A stretch of 64,000 nucleotides of DNA from Chitinophaga agri (GTDB lineage: Bacteria; Bacteroidota; Bacteroidia; Chitinophagales; Chitinophagaceae). Below are positions 53,481-62,512 of the stretch, one piece after another; position 1 is the stretch's first letter, and every line of letters begins with the position of its first letter. The notes beneath the pieces were generated by a model. That model worked only from the letters and a program-made list of their open reading frames with translations, was not told where the DNA came from and did no database searches. Both the position numbers and the translations under genes were made by a program. The stretch covers positions 5,146,001 through 5,210,000 of the forward strand of contig NZ_CP048113.1 of the NCBI RefSeq assembly GCF_010093065.1, given 5' to 3'.

Positions 53481-55013
53481 ATGGCCATTTTAGGTAATCT
53501 TATATCCAGGTCACTGCGCATCAGGAAGAAATTCACATTTAAGTTAGGGACACCTCGTCAATACCAGCTTCAGGTATTACGCAGATTGTTGGGCAAGGCG
53601 AAGGAGACGCAGTTCGGGCAGCACTATAAATTTCAGGAAATCCTGAACAGTCCGAATATCATGGCGCAGTATCGCGCGACCATCCCCGTGCATAATTATG
53701 ATAAGATGCATGATGAATGGTGGCACAAATGCCTGGAAGGACAGGCGAATGTCAGCTGGCCTGAGAAAATAAAATACTTTGCGCTGAGTTCCGGTACATC
53801 GGGATCGGCCAGTAAACATATTCCGGTAACCAAGGACATGTTGAGGAATGTCAAGAAAGTGGGCGTTAAGCAGCTTTACTCCATGGCTAACTTCAATATC
53901 CCTCCCAAGTCCTTCGCCAAAGGTATTCTGATGCTGGGTGGTACCACCGCTCTCTATGAGAAAGGTGATTATTATGAAGGTGATATGAGCGGCATCCAGG
54001 CGAAGAATATTCCCCGTTGGTTCAGACGCTTCTATAAACCAGGTGGTAATATCTCCCAGAAACCGAACTGGGAGCAACGTATCAAACTCATCGTGCGCAA
54101 GGCGAAACAATGGGATGTGGGTACCGTATGTGGTGTGCCTGCATGGGTACAGATCGTACTAGCCGAGATCATCAAATATCATGGTGTAAAGAACATTCAT
54201 GAAATCTGGCCAAACCTGGCTGTATATATTCACGGAGGTGTATCTTTTGAACCTTACCGCGATAGCTTCCAGAAATTACTCGGTAAGCCTATCAACTTCA
54301 TCGAGACTTACATGGCTTCCGAAGGTTCCTTCGGTTTCCAGGCAAGACCAGGTGTAAGAGGTATCAAACTGGTATTGAACACAGGTATCTTCTATGAATT
54401 TATTCCTTTCAATGAAGAGAACTTTACTTCTGATGGAGAAGTGAAGGCCAATCCAAAGGCTTACATGATCCACGAAGTAGTAGAAGACGTTGAATATGCT
54501 GTCATGTTGTCTACCTGTGCTGGTGCATGGCGTTACCTGATCGGCGACGTGGTGAAATTCACTTCTGTGAAAGAACACGAGATCGTCATCGTTGGGCGTA
54601 CGAAACAGTTCCTCAGCCTGTGCGGAGAGCATATGAGTATCGACAACATGAATAAGGCGATCGATATGGTGCAGAAGAAGATGGGTATTACCATTAAGGA
54701 ATTCACGGTAGCTGGTTTCCCTTATCAGAGCCTGTTCGCACACCGCTGGTACATTGGTACTGATGATGTGAACGTCGACACCAACCGTATACGTGAGATC
54801 ATCGATCAGACGCTTAGCGAAGTGAATGACGACTACGCAGTAGAAAGAACTTCAGCACTGAAAGAGTTGTTTGTAGAGGTACTTCCCAATGAGGTTTTCA
54901 TTGATTATATGAGAGCAAAGGGGAAGGAAGGCGCTATGAATAAATTCCCACGTGTACTGAAAGGCGAAAAGCTGAAGGACTGGGAGCAATTCCTGAGCGT
55001 GAAGTCAGTTTAA
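53481..55013 (+). CDS. GH3-like acyl-adenylate / amino acid synthetase family protein
   Basis: 510 residues. The ANL-type phosphate-binding loop is visible as LSSGTSGSASKHIPVT, with ETYMASEGSFGF, the tyrosine-bearing A-site block, and a RYLIGDVVKFTSV block matching the GDxx motif that binds AMP, then VVGRTKQFLSLCGEHMS. The family is named after plant GH3 enzymes that join auxin or jasmonate to amino acids; bacterial members exist widely in Bacteroidota with unknown substrates. It stands alone with its own terminator, next to a LysE-type amino acid exporter gene. Confidence 0.92.
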   Translation: MAILGNLISRSLRIRKKFTFKLGTPRQYQLQVLRRLLGKAKETQFGQHYKFQEILNSPNIMAQYRATIPVHNYDKMHDEWWHKCLEGQANVSWPEKIKYFALSSGTSGSASKHIPVTKDMLRNVKKVGVKQLYSMANFNIPPKSFAKGILMLGGTTALYEKGDYYEGDMSGIQAKNIPRWFRRFYKPGGNISQKPNWEQRIKLIVRKAKQWDVGTVCGVPAWVQIVLAEIIKYHGVKNIHEIWPNLAVYIHGGVSFEPYRDSFQKLLGKPINFIETYMASEGSFGFQARPGVRGIKLVLNTGIFYEFIPFNEENFTSDGEVKANPKAYMIHEVVEDVEYAVMLSTCAGAWRYLIGDVVKFTSVKEHEIVIVGRTKQFLSLCGEHMSIDNMNKAIDMVQKKMGITIKEFTVAGFPYQSLFAHRWYIGTDDVNVDTNRIREIIDQTLSEVNDDYAVERTSALKELFVEVLPNEVFIDYMRAKGKEGAMNKFPRVLKGEKLKDWEQFLSVKSV

Positions 55014-55033
55014 GAATTTTAACGATTTTATTA

Positions 55034-55067
55034 ATAAAAAGAGGGGTAACTTTCACCAATAAAAGTT
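55034..55067 (+). terminator. intrinsic terminator of the GH3-like gene
   Basis: Arms GGGTAACTTT / AAAGTTACCC (55034-55043, 55052-55061), 8-nt loop, then six T. Confidence 0.88.
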
Positions 55068-55123
55068 ACCCTTTTTTAATTAAGGATAGCCGTAAGAGTA
55101 ACGGTAACGGAATTTTGTAGCGC

Positions 55124-55765
55124 ATGATAGCAGCACTGGCAGCGGGCATGGTGTTGGGCCTCTTTCTTTCGATCTCAGTAGGTCCTGTCATCTTTGCCAT
55201 TATAAAATATAGCATTAACAACGGTTTTAAGGCAGGGGTCAGCTTCGCTTTGGGAGTATCATTCAGTGATATCTTTTTTGTACTGACGGGCAATCTGGCT
55301 ACGTCTTTTATTACCGGTCTTGAAGAATACAAACAATACATCGGCATCGTCGGGGGTATACTCCTCGTAGGCATGGGTATCTACGGCCTGCTTTTTAAGA
55401 AAGTGAAGATCAGTACCGGCGATGAGCGTCCTGAGATGTTCCGCACACATGACTATCTGAAAATATGGCTGGCCGGCTTCCTGATGAACACCCTGAATCC
55501 GGGCGTGATCATCTTCTGGTTGGGTGTGTCTGTAGCCAATAGTTCCACCACCGTCGGTCACCGTGTAGTCATGTACCTCACCTGCCTGGCCTGGGTACTG
55601 TCTACTGATATCCTGAAGGTATTTGTAGCTGATAAGATCAGGCACAAGCTGACACTGAGTAATGTAGTGTGGCTGAATAAGATAGCAGGGGTAAGCCTGA
55701 TCCTGTTTGGGGTAATATTACTTTACAAGGTATTATTTGATCCTGCTGGTATAACCGGACATTAA
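55124..55765 (+). CDS. LysE-family exporter
   Basis: 213 residues with six predicted membrane helices. N-terminal MVLGLFLSISVGPVIFAIIK carries the family's GPV motif, and GFLMNTLNPGVIIFWLGVSV the conserved NxLNP-x-x-x-FW block. LysE/RhtB proteins export amino acids or their derivatives. It follows the GH3-like gene by 110 bp, past that gene's terminator, so joint function is only a guess. A strong terminator separates it from the convergent korB gene. Confidence 0.9.
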   Translation: MIAALAAGMVLGLFLSISVGPVIFAIIKYSINNGFKAGVSFALGVSFSDIFFVLTGNLATSFITGLEEYKQYIGIVGGILLVGMGIYGLLFKKVKISTGDERPEMFRTHDYLKIWLAGFLMNTLNPGVIIFWLGVSVANSSTTVGHRVVMYLTCLAWVLSTDILKVFVADKIRHKLTLSNVVWLNKIAGVSLILFGVILLYKVLFDPAGITGH

Positions 55766-55782
55766 CACAAAAATACTCGTAT

Positions 55783-55827
55783 AAAAGAAAAGCCATCCGC
55801 CGAAGAGGGGATGGCTTTTTCTTTTTA
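55783..55827. terminator. bidirectional terminator
   Basis: Arms AAAAGCCATCC and complement at 55788-55798 and 55809-55819, with A and T runs outside, between convergent genes. Confidence 0.85.
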
Positions 55828-55845
55828 TTGGTGGTGGTAATTTGC

Positions 55846-56880
55846 TTATCTGATAGTCCAGGTCTCTTTACCAGCCAGCAGTTTATCCAGATCGCCGGGG
55901 CCTCTTTTAGCCAGGGCATCTTCTGTCTGGAAGTTCAGCTGGTCTTCATAAGTAGGACGGAAAGCCTGGTAGAACACGCCAAATGGACGTGGCAGATGAC
56001 CTTCAATACGCGGATCGTCAAACATACGGGTCAGGATCTGTGCTTTATAGAAATCTCTCTCATCATGTATCCAGAGGTCTTCAGCACTGTATTCACCACC
56101 CAGTTCCACAACCACAGGTTTTAAACCATCCAGGCGGATACCTTTATTCTTCTGCGCACCGAAGATCAGTGGCTGACCCTGTTCAACAAAGATCGTTTCC
56201 TCCAGTTTGCTGCCTTTCTCAGTGAATACCTCAAAAGCACCATCATTAAAGATGTTACAGTTCTGGTAGATCTCGAGGAAAGAAGCACCTTTATGCGCAT
56301 GGCTGCGTTTCAGCATTTCCTGCAGATGTTTAGGATCACGGTCCATGCTGCGGGCAATGAAGGTCGCATCTGCTCCCAGCGCCAGCGCCAGCGGATTGAA
56401 CGGATGGTCAATACTACCAAATGGCGTAGACTTCGTCACTTTGTTCTCTTCTGAAGTAGGAGAGTACTGACCTTTTGTCAAACCATAGATCTGGTTATTG
56501 AACAGCATCACATTGATATCGAAGTTACGACGCAGCAGGTGAATGGTGTGGTTACCACCGATGGATAGACCATCGCCGTCGCCGGTCACTACCCAAACGC
56601 TCAGTTCAGGACGTACTGCTTTCAGCCCTGAAGCAATAGCAGTAGCACGACCATGGATCGAGTGCATACCGTATGTGTTCATATAGTAAGGAAAACGTGA
56701 GGAACAACCGATACCCGATACGATCACAATGTTTTCCTTTGGAATGCCCAGACCGGGCATGATTGTCTGTACTTGTTTTAATATAGAGTAGTCTCCGCAA
56801 CCCGGACACCAGCGCACTTCCTGGTCCGTTGCAAAATCCTTCGCCGTTAACGCCTGCGGAGCTATGGTAGCTGTTGACAT
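55846..56880 (-). CDS. korB: 2-oxoacid:ferredoxin oxidoreductase, beta subunit
   Basis: 344 residues. RWCPGCGDYSILK at the N-terminus (CxxC), VSGIGCSSRFPYYMNTYGMH, HGRATAIASG, and the TPP-binding motif VTGDGDGLSIGGNH ending in FNNQIYGLTKGQ. It carries thiamine pyrophosphate and works with an alpha subunit to turn 2-oxoglutarate or a similar acid into acyl-CoA with ferredoxin reduction. The alpha subunit gene is normally directly upstream; here the upstream neighbour is an unrelated AhpD-like gene 101 bp away, so the partner must be elsewhere. Confidence 0.93.
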   Translation of the reverse strand: MSTATIAPQALTAKDFATDQEVRWCPGCGDYSILKQVQTIMPGLGIPKENIVIVSGIGCSSRFPYYMNTYGMHSIHGRATAIASGLKAVRPELSVWVVTGDGDGLSIGGNHTIHLLRRNFDINVMLFNNQIYGLTKGQYSPTSEENKVTKSTPFGSIDHPFNPLALALGADATFIARSMDRDPKHLQEMLKRSHAHKGASFLEIYQNCNIFNDGAFEVFTEKGSKLEETIFVEQGQPLIFGAQKNKGIRLDGLKPVVVELGGEYSAEDLWIHDERDFYKAQILTRMFDDPRIEGHLPRPFGVFYQAFRPTYEDQLNFQTEDALAKRGPGDLDKLLAGKETWTIR

Positions 56881-56981
56881 CTGAATATTTTAAAGAAAAA
56901 GAAAAAAACGGTGGGCAAAGTTACGAATTGTTGCCCTTCGCGGTTTACGCAATAAGGAATACTTCTGTTTCCCCCTGTTAT

Positions 56982-57335
56982 TTATGCCTGTTCCTGTTGC
57001 AATAACTCTTCCCAGTACTCGGCTGCTCTCCTGGTATGTGGTATTACTATAGTACCGCCAACAATGTTGGCTACGGCAAAGATCTCATACATTTCTTCTG
57101 TAGTAATACCCTGTTCGTGGCATTTACCCAGGTGATATTTGATACAGTCATCACAGCGGAGTACCATCGATGAAACCAATCCCAGCATTTCCTTCACTTT
57201 GGTACTCAATGCACCCTCAGCGTAAGTATTTGTATCAAGGTTAAATAAACGGTTAATGACTTTATTCTGTTTGCCCAGGATTACCTCATTCATTTTAGCG
57301 CGGTAATCGTTGAATGCTTTTATCTCGTCTGCCAT
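56982..57335 (-). CDS. carboxymuconolactone decarboxylase family protein (AhpD-like)
   Basis: 117 residues of the helical AhpD/CMD fold. The redox motif LRCDDCIKYHLGKC gives CxxC with the following His, and GALSTKVKEMLGL precedes it, as usual. EMYEIFAVANIVGGTIVIPH follows. Members with CxxC act as thiol peroxidase partners or disulfide reductases rather than decarboxylases. No peroxiredoxin gene is adjacent. On the same strand as korB, with 101 bp between. Confidence 0.9.
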   Translation of the reverse strand: MADEIKAFNDYRAKMNEVILGKQNKVINRLFNLDTNTYAEGALSTKVKEMLGLVSSMVLRCDDCIKYHLGKCHEQGITTEEMYEIFAVANIVGGTIVIPHTRRAAEYWEELLQQEQA

Positions 57336-57626
57336 TTTATTGTTGTTTACACACCTTAAAGCTATGAAACGATTCGCAAATATTAATCAATCTACTTGTT
57401 CAGTAGACTATGTCTTTGGTCAGGAAAAGTGCTGATTTGCATTTGTATTGTAAATGAGCGTGTTATGTGACTTTGAATAACCATTGGTTATTGCTCATAA
57501 CAAGAAGTGATGCTGACATTGTCTCCCGCCCCGATGCTCATTTCAAGCAAAATGATCCTGGAAAGTATCCGCCGCTTAACAATAAGATAACATTCAAGCC
57601 TTTTCTTTGCGCTTTATCTGCTGATT

Positions 57627-59264
57627 ATGTTTGTGATGCGTTTCTTTTTACTGCTGATTTTAGGCGGACTACTGTCCGGCAATCTTCCTGCTCAAAGCGA
57701 TAAGCTCTCAAAATTTCAACAATTCGATGGAGACGACTATGAGCAGATAAAACCTGACTCTACCTTCCTGCAACTGAAGAATGCCTATAACAGGGCTATC
57801 GAAAAGAAAGATCAGCTTGCTGCTGCCAGCTGTCTCTCTCAGATGGGGCAGATCTGTTTCCATCTGGGGCATCTGCCACAGGCACTTGACTATCACATGC
57901 AGGCTATCAGCATTTTCCGCAAAGAACACGCTGCTCTTCAGTTGGCCGGTAACCTGAACGATGTGGGCATGCTGTATTATTATAATAAGCAGCCGGAATT
58001 ATCCCGCGGTCAGTATGAACAGGCCCTCGAGATATACCACGCCGTACATAACACGCCGGGTATTGCCCTGACCTATGGTCTCATCGGTCACCTTCATGAA
58101 AAAGAACAGCATTACGACAGCGCTTTCTTCTATCAACGACTGGCATTGAGCACCTATCTGCTGGCAGACGATAAGAAGGGCATGTCCAAGATCTACGAAA
58201 ATATTGGTAGTATCTATGAAGATCTGGCCGTATACGATTCTGCTGCCTGGTATTTCAATAAAGCTTTGGATCTCAATATTATTGCAGGTGAAGACCTGGC
58301 CCGTATTGAGATCTATAATAACCTGGGAGATGTATCCCGGAAAACCGGTCACTACGCTGAGGCACTTGCGCTGACCCGTCGTGCGCTCCTACTGTCGCTT
58401 GCACTGCATGAGCAACACCAACTGGCAGGTGCCTACCGCGATCTCGCCAAGGCACATCACCTGGCTGGTACGAACGACAGTGCTTATTTCTACCTGGAAC
58501 TCAGCCGTCAGCATCTGCTGGAAACCTATTCCGACGAAAACAGTAAGCAGGTCGCTTTACTACAGTCCGTATATGATATCGAAAAGAAGAACAATGAAAT
58601 AGAACGGTTGCAAAATGCCCGTAAAACCACCCGTATCATGACGGTGGCTATCATTATTGTGGTACTGTTACTGGTGGTCATGGGGGTGCTGATCATCAGC
58701 CGGCAACGCCTGAAGCTGCGCAACGAACAGATATTGAACACACAGCACCGTCAGACATTTGAAACAGAGAGGGTACTGATGGAAGCGGCCCTGCAAACCA
58801 AACAGTTACAAGAGGGTAAACTGAAGGAAGAACTGGAAGTACGTTCCCGGGAACTGACCACCCACACCCTCCACCTGATCCAGAAGAACCAGCTGCTGGA
58901 AGAGCTGCGTACACGCCTGGATGAAATGATCAGGGATGATAAGCGCGACCAGAAGAAACAGCTCAAGCAACTACTCTCCCAAATTAACCATAGTTTCAAC
59001 CACGACCAGTACTGGGTGGATTTCCGCAACATCTTTGAACAGGTGCATCAGACCTTCTTCGATAACCTTAAGAAATACTGCCATACGCTCACTTCCAACG
59101 ATTTACGTCTGGTAGCCCTGCTCAGAATGAACCTGGAGTCAAACGACATCGCCACTCTTCTCGGGATTTCCACTGACAGTCTGCGTGTAGTAAGGTACCG
59201 GCTCAGAAAGAAGCTAAACCTTCAACAGGGGGATAGCCTGACCGCCTTTATCCAAAGCTTATAG
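57627..59264 (+). CDS. TPR-domain, membrane-anchored LuxR-like regulator
   Basis: 545 residues. Signal peptide (FFLLLILGGLLSGNLPAQ), about six TPR units at residues 45-300 (for example ALDYHMQAISIFRKEH, and GSIYEDLAVYDSAAWYFNKA), one membrane helix at about 332-355, a coiled coil at about 360-460, and a C-terminal HTH (LESNDIATLLGISTDSLRVV). This periplasmic-TPR plus cytoplasmic-HTH design is common in Bacteroidota and should pass a periplasmic signal straight to DNA. It lies upstream of the TonB receptor and phytase genes on the same strand, a possible target. Confidence 0.88.
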   Translation: MFVMRFFLLLILGGLLSGNLPAQSDKLSKFQQFDGDDYEQIKPDSTFLQLKNAYNRAIEKKDQLAAASCLSQMGQICFHLGHLPQALDYHMQAISIFRKEHAALQLAGNLNDVGMLYYYNKQPELSRGQYEQALEIYHAVHNTPGIALTYGLIGHLHEKEQHYDSAFFYQRLALSTYLLADDKKGMSKIYENIGSIYEDLAVYDSAAWYFNKALDLNIIAGEDLARIEIYNNLGDVSRKTGHYAEALALTRRALLLSLALHEQHQLAGAYRDLAKAHHLAGTNDSAYFYLELSRQHLLETYSDENSKQVALLQSVYDIEKKNNEIERLQNARKTTRIMTVAIIIVVLLLVVMGVLIISRQRLKLRNEQILNTQHRQTFETERVLMEAALQTKQLQEGKLKEELEVRSRELTTHTLHLIQKNQLLEELRTRLDEMIRDDKRDQKKQLKQLLSQINHSFNHDQYWVDFRNIFEQVHQTFFDNLKKYCHTLTSNDLRLVALLRMNLESNDIATLLGISTDSLRVVRYRLRKKLNLQQGDSLTAFIQSL

Positions 59265-59663
59265 CGTTCATAACCTTCCTGACTTTACTTTCCTGGAAAA
59301 TTTGATCAGTAGCGGTACCAATCGCGCTGAAAGACACTATTGCGTCCCTTATTTACCAGGAGAAAATCTGACCCCGTCACCGTATCCAACCCCTAACCAT
59401 ACAAAACAACGCTACGACCCAAGGCAAATAATCCCCCCGAAATTACCTGTTAATATACGCTTAATGTTACGGTAACATTTTCTTAACGGACAATCTGTTA
59501 CGGTAATGTATATTGTAAACCAATTAGTTATGGTCGATTTGTTGCGCTTGTTGCCTCCTTGTTCACGCCTCTTGTAACGGTGTAGCCTTTTTGTAACCCC
59601 GTTAATTTGGCTTCCGGAGATCACCATCGCACCTTTGCGTCAACGGAATAACTCTCTACCGAT
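59265..59663. other. intergenic region upstream of the TonB receptor gene
   Basis: 399 bp with no gene. It holds two GTTACGGTAA repeats 31 nt apart, one inside a perfect palindrome. A TAATTTG near 59603 resembles a -7 box. Confidence 0.45.
59464..59506. promoter_or_regulatory. repeated GTTACGGTAA, candidate operator of the receptor-phytase pair
   Basis: GTTACGGTAA at 59466-59475 and 59497-59506, starts 31 nt apart, about three helical turns. The first copy is the centre of the palindrome AATGTTAC-G-GTAACATT (59463-59479). The position, about 160-200 bp before the receptor ATG, suits an operator. Confidence 0.45.
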
Positions 59664-62480
59664 ATGCAAAAAATTCTATTCACCTTTCTCTTTTCCTGCA
59701 TGAGCATTTTATGCTTTGCACAGACCGGCCTGGTGACCGGTAACATCGTCGACAAGAACCAGCATTTGAATTTGCCTGGTGCGACGCTTAAATTAAAACC
59801 CGGCAATCATTACACTGTCTCCAATCAACAGGGTAAGTTTGAATTTTTAAGTGTGCCTGCCGGCACCTATACCCTGGAAGTTACCTACATTGGTTACCAG
59901 ACACTTTCCCAGGAAGTAGCTGTTACTGCTGGCAAGACCACTGACCTGCAACTGAAGCTTGAAGCCGGTGGTATTGCTGGTAAAGAAGTACTGGTAGTGG
60001 GAGACCGTTTGCGTGGACAGGCAAAAGCCCTCAACCAGCAGCGAAACAATCCCAACATCACTAATATTGTATCAGCCGACCAGATCGGCCGTTTTCCTGA
60101 TGCCAACGTAGGAGACGCGATCAAACGTATCCCTGGTATCACGATGCAGAACGACCAGGGTGAAGCCCGTAACATCATCATTCGTGGTCTGGCACCCGAG
60201 CTGAATTCAGTAACCCTGAACGGCGACCGTATCCCTTCTGCTGAAGGCGATAACCGTCGTGTACAGATGGACCTGATCCCTTCTGATATGGTACAGACCA
60301 TTGAAGTGAACAAGACCCTGACCCCGGATATGGACGCTGACGCGATCGGTGGTTCCGTAAACCTGGTGACCCGCGCGGCTCCAAATGGCCTGCGCGTATC
60401 TGCAACCGCTTCCGGTGGTGTAAACCCTATCCGTGGTAAAGCTTTATATACTGGCGGGCTGGTAGTTGCTAACCGCTTCTTCAATAATAAACTTGGGGCA
60501 GTAGTAAGTGCTTCCTATAATAATAATGATTACGGTTCTGATGATATGGAAGCTACCTGGAGCAAAGATGACTTCGGGAATGTTTTCGTGTCTGAATCAG
60601 AAATACGTAAATACAATGTACAGCGTATCCGCAGAAGTGCTTCTGCCTCATTGGACTATAAGATCAATGCGAAGAACACCCTCTACGCCAGCGCTATGTA
60701 CAACTGGCGCGACGACAGGGAAAACCGTTACCGTCTGCGTTACACGAGCATAGAGCCAGAATACGACGCCAATGACGCTATTACCGGTTATACAGCTTCT
60801 GTGCGTCGTCAGACGAAAGGTGGTATTGACAACAATCGTAACAAGAACCGTCGTCTGGAAGATCAGCGTGTACAAAATTACTCCTTGCGTGGTGAGCACC
60901 TGCTGGGTAGCAAAGTAGATCTGGACTGGTCTGCCAGCTATTCCAAAGCAACCGAAGACAGACCTAATGAGCGTTATATCGAATATCGCGCTTCTAATGG
61001 TAGTCCGGTAAACATGGACGTGAGTGATCCGCGTTTCCCATTGGTAACTGCTCCTACCCTGAGAGATGAAGACTTTTCTTTCAAAGCGCTGAGCGAAAAC
61101 CATGATTATACAAAAGAAGACGAATTCGGTTTCAAACTGAATGTACGTTTCCCATTCAGTGTGATCGCTGGTCAGAAAGGCCGCCTGCGTGTTGGTACAC
61201 GTCTGCGTCTGAAAGACAAAGAAAGACTCAATAACTTCTTTGAGTACGAACCAACCAGTGATTTTGCTAACCTGGCAGGCATCTCCAACACCAACATGAG
61301 TGGCAAAGGGTATCAGCCGGGAGAAAAATATGTTCCAGGTACTTTCGTAACGAATACATTCCTGGGTGCACAGCAGCTGAATGATGCTTCCAAATTTGAA
61401 AAGAGCGATGTTCCTGCTGAATATCTGGCGGTTAACTTTAATGCAAAGGAAACTATCTCTGCTGGTTACATCCGTTGGGACCAGGACCTGACCAAACAAC
61501 TATCTGTTATCGCAGGTGTACGTGTTGAAAATACTCAAACCAATTATGAAGGTAACATCGTAGCGGAAGAAGAAGACCTGGAAGGACAGCGTAATGTGAA
61601 GAACAGTTATACCAACGTATTGCCAGGTATTACGTTCAAATACAATGTAAACAGTGACCTGGTGCTGCGCGCAGCTGCCACCACTTCTATTGCACGTCCA
61701 AACTACTATGATATCGCTCCTTATGTAAGCAGCCTTGCTGACGATGCTGAACTGAGTGCTGGTAACCCGGACCTGAAAGCAGCTTATGCGTGGAACTTTG
61801 ACCTGATGGCTGAGCAATACTTTAAATCAGTGGGTATCCTGTCCGGTGGCCTGTTCTACAAGAGCATCAGCCACTTTATCTACACTTACAGAGATAACAC
61901 CTACACCAGAGAGAAATTTGCGAATGACTATAAAGATGTAGCTACTAATCCTATTCCTGCTGGTGAGGAGTGGGTATACAAACAGGCACGTAATGGTGAC
62001 AATGTAAGAGTATACGGTTTTGAAGTTGCCCTGCAACGTCAGCTGGACTTCCTGCCAGGTTTCCTGAAGGGTTTCGGTGTGTACGTGAACTATACCTATA
62101 CCAAATCTAAGGCGGACGGTATCTTCAATGCTGATGGTGACAAACGTACCGATGTAACCTTACCAGGTACTGCACCACATATGTTCAACGCTTCGCTGTC
62201 TTATGAGAACCCTCGTTTCACAGCAAGACTGTCCGGTAACTATACTGCTTCTTATCTGGATGAACTGGGTGGCGACAATTTCGATGACCGTTTTTACGAT
62301 AAACAATTCTTCCTGGACCTGAATGCTTCCTTCAAGCTGACAAAGACGCTGAGAGTATTCGGCGAAGCAAATAACCTGACTAACCAGCCACTGCGCTACT
62401 ACCAGGGTATCTCTTCCAGAACTATGCAGGCAGAATACTATCGCCCGAGATACAACTTCGGTGTGAAGTTCGATCTGTAG
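59664..62480 (+). CDS. TonB-dependent outer membrane receptor
   Basis: 938 residues. Signal peptide (KILFTFLFSCMSILCFAQ), CarboxypepD_reg-like beta domain at about 22-110 (GNIVDKNQHLNLPGATLKLK), plug domain at about 125-240 (VGDAIKRIPGITMQNDQGEA, IIIRGL, then DADAIGGSVNLVTR), and a 22-strand barrel ending in Phe-rich YNFGVKFDL. It imports a substrate across the outer membrane with TonB energy. A beta-propeller phytase gene lies 32 bp downstream, so phytate, its metal complex or released phosphate esters are the likely cargo. It is not a SusC (no SusD partner). Confidence 0.92.
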   Translation: MQKILFTFLFSCMSILCFAQTGLVTGNIVDKNQHLNLPGATLKLKPGNHYTVSNQQGKFEFLSVPAGTYTLEVTYIGYQTLSQEVAVTAGKTTDLQLKLEAGGIAGKEVLVVGDRLRGQAKALNQQRNNPNITNIVSADQIGRFPDANVGDAIKRIPGITMQNDQGEARNIIIRGLAPELNSVTLNGDRIPSAEGDNRRVQMDLIPSDMVQTIEVNKTLTPDMDADAIGGSVNLVTRAAPNGLRVSATASGGVNPIRGKALYTGGLVVANRFFNNKLGAVVSASYNNNDYGSDDMEATWSKDDFGNVFVSESEIRKYNVQRIRRSASASLDYKINAKNTLYASAMYNWRDDRENRYRLRYTSIEPEYDANDAITGYTASVRRQTKGGIDNNRNKNRRLEDQRVQNYSLRGEHLLGSKVDLDWSASYSKATEDRPNERYIEYRASNGSPVNMDVSDPRFPLVTAPTLRDEDFSFKALSENHDYTKEDEFGFKLNVRFPFSVIAGQKGRLRVGTRLRLKDKERLNNFFEYEPTSDFANLAGISNTNMSGKGYQPGEKYVPGTFVTNTFLGAQQLNDASKFEKSDVPAEYLAVNFNAKETISAGYIRWDQDLTKQLSVIAGVRVENTQTNYEGNIVAEEEDLEGQRNVKNSYTNVLPGITFKYNVNSDLVLRAAATTSIARPNYYDIAPYVSSLADDAELSAGNPDLKAAYAWNFDLMAEQYFKSVGILSGGLFYKSISHFIYTYRDNTYTREKFANDYKDVATNPIPAGEEWVYKQARNGDNVRVYGFEVALQRQLDFLPGFLKGFGVYVNYTYTKSKADGIFNADGDKRTDVTLPGTAPHMFNASLSYENPRFTARLSGNYTASYLDELGGDNFDDRFYDKQFFLDLNASFKLTKTLRVFGEANNLTNQPLRYYQGISSRTMQAEYYRPRYNFGVKFDL

Positions 62481-62512
62481 TTTATAGTTTTTTATAAAAT
62501 AGAATAACATAC

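Noticed and set aside
60648..61499. 283-codon open frame on the minus strand
   Set aside because: It is a shadow of the TonB receptor barrel; composition rich in Phe, Val and Thr and no motif.
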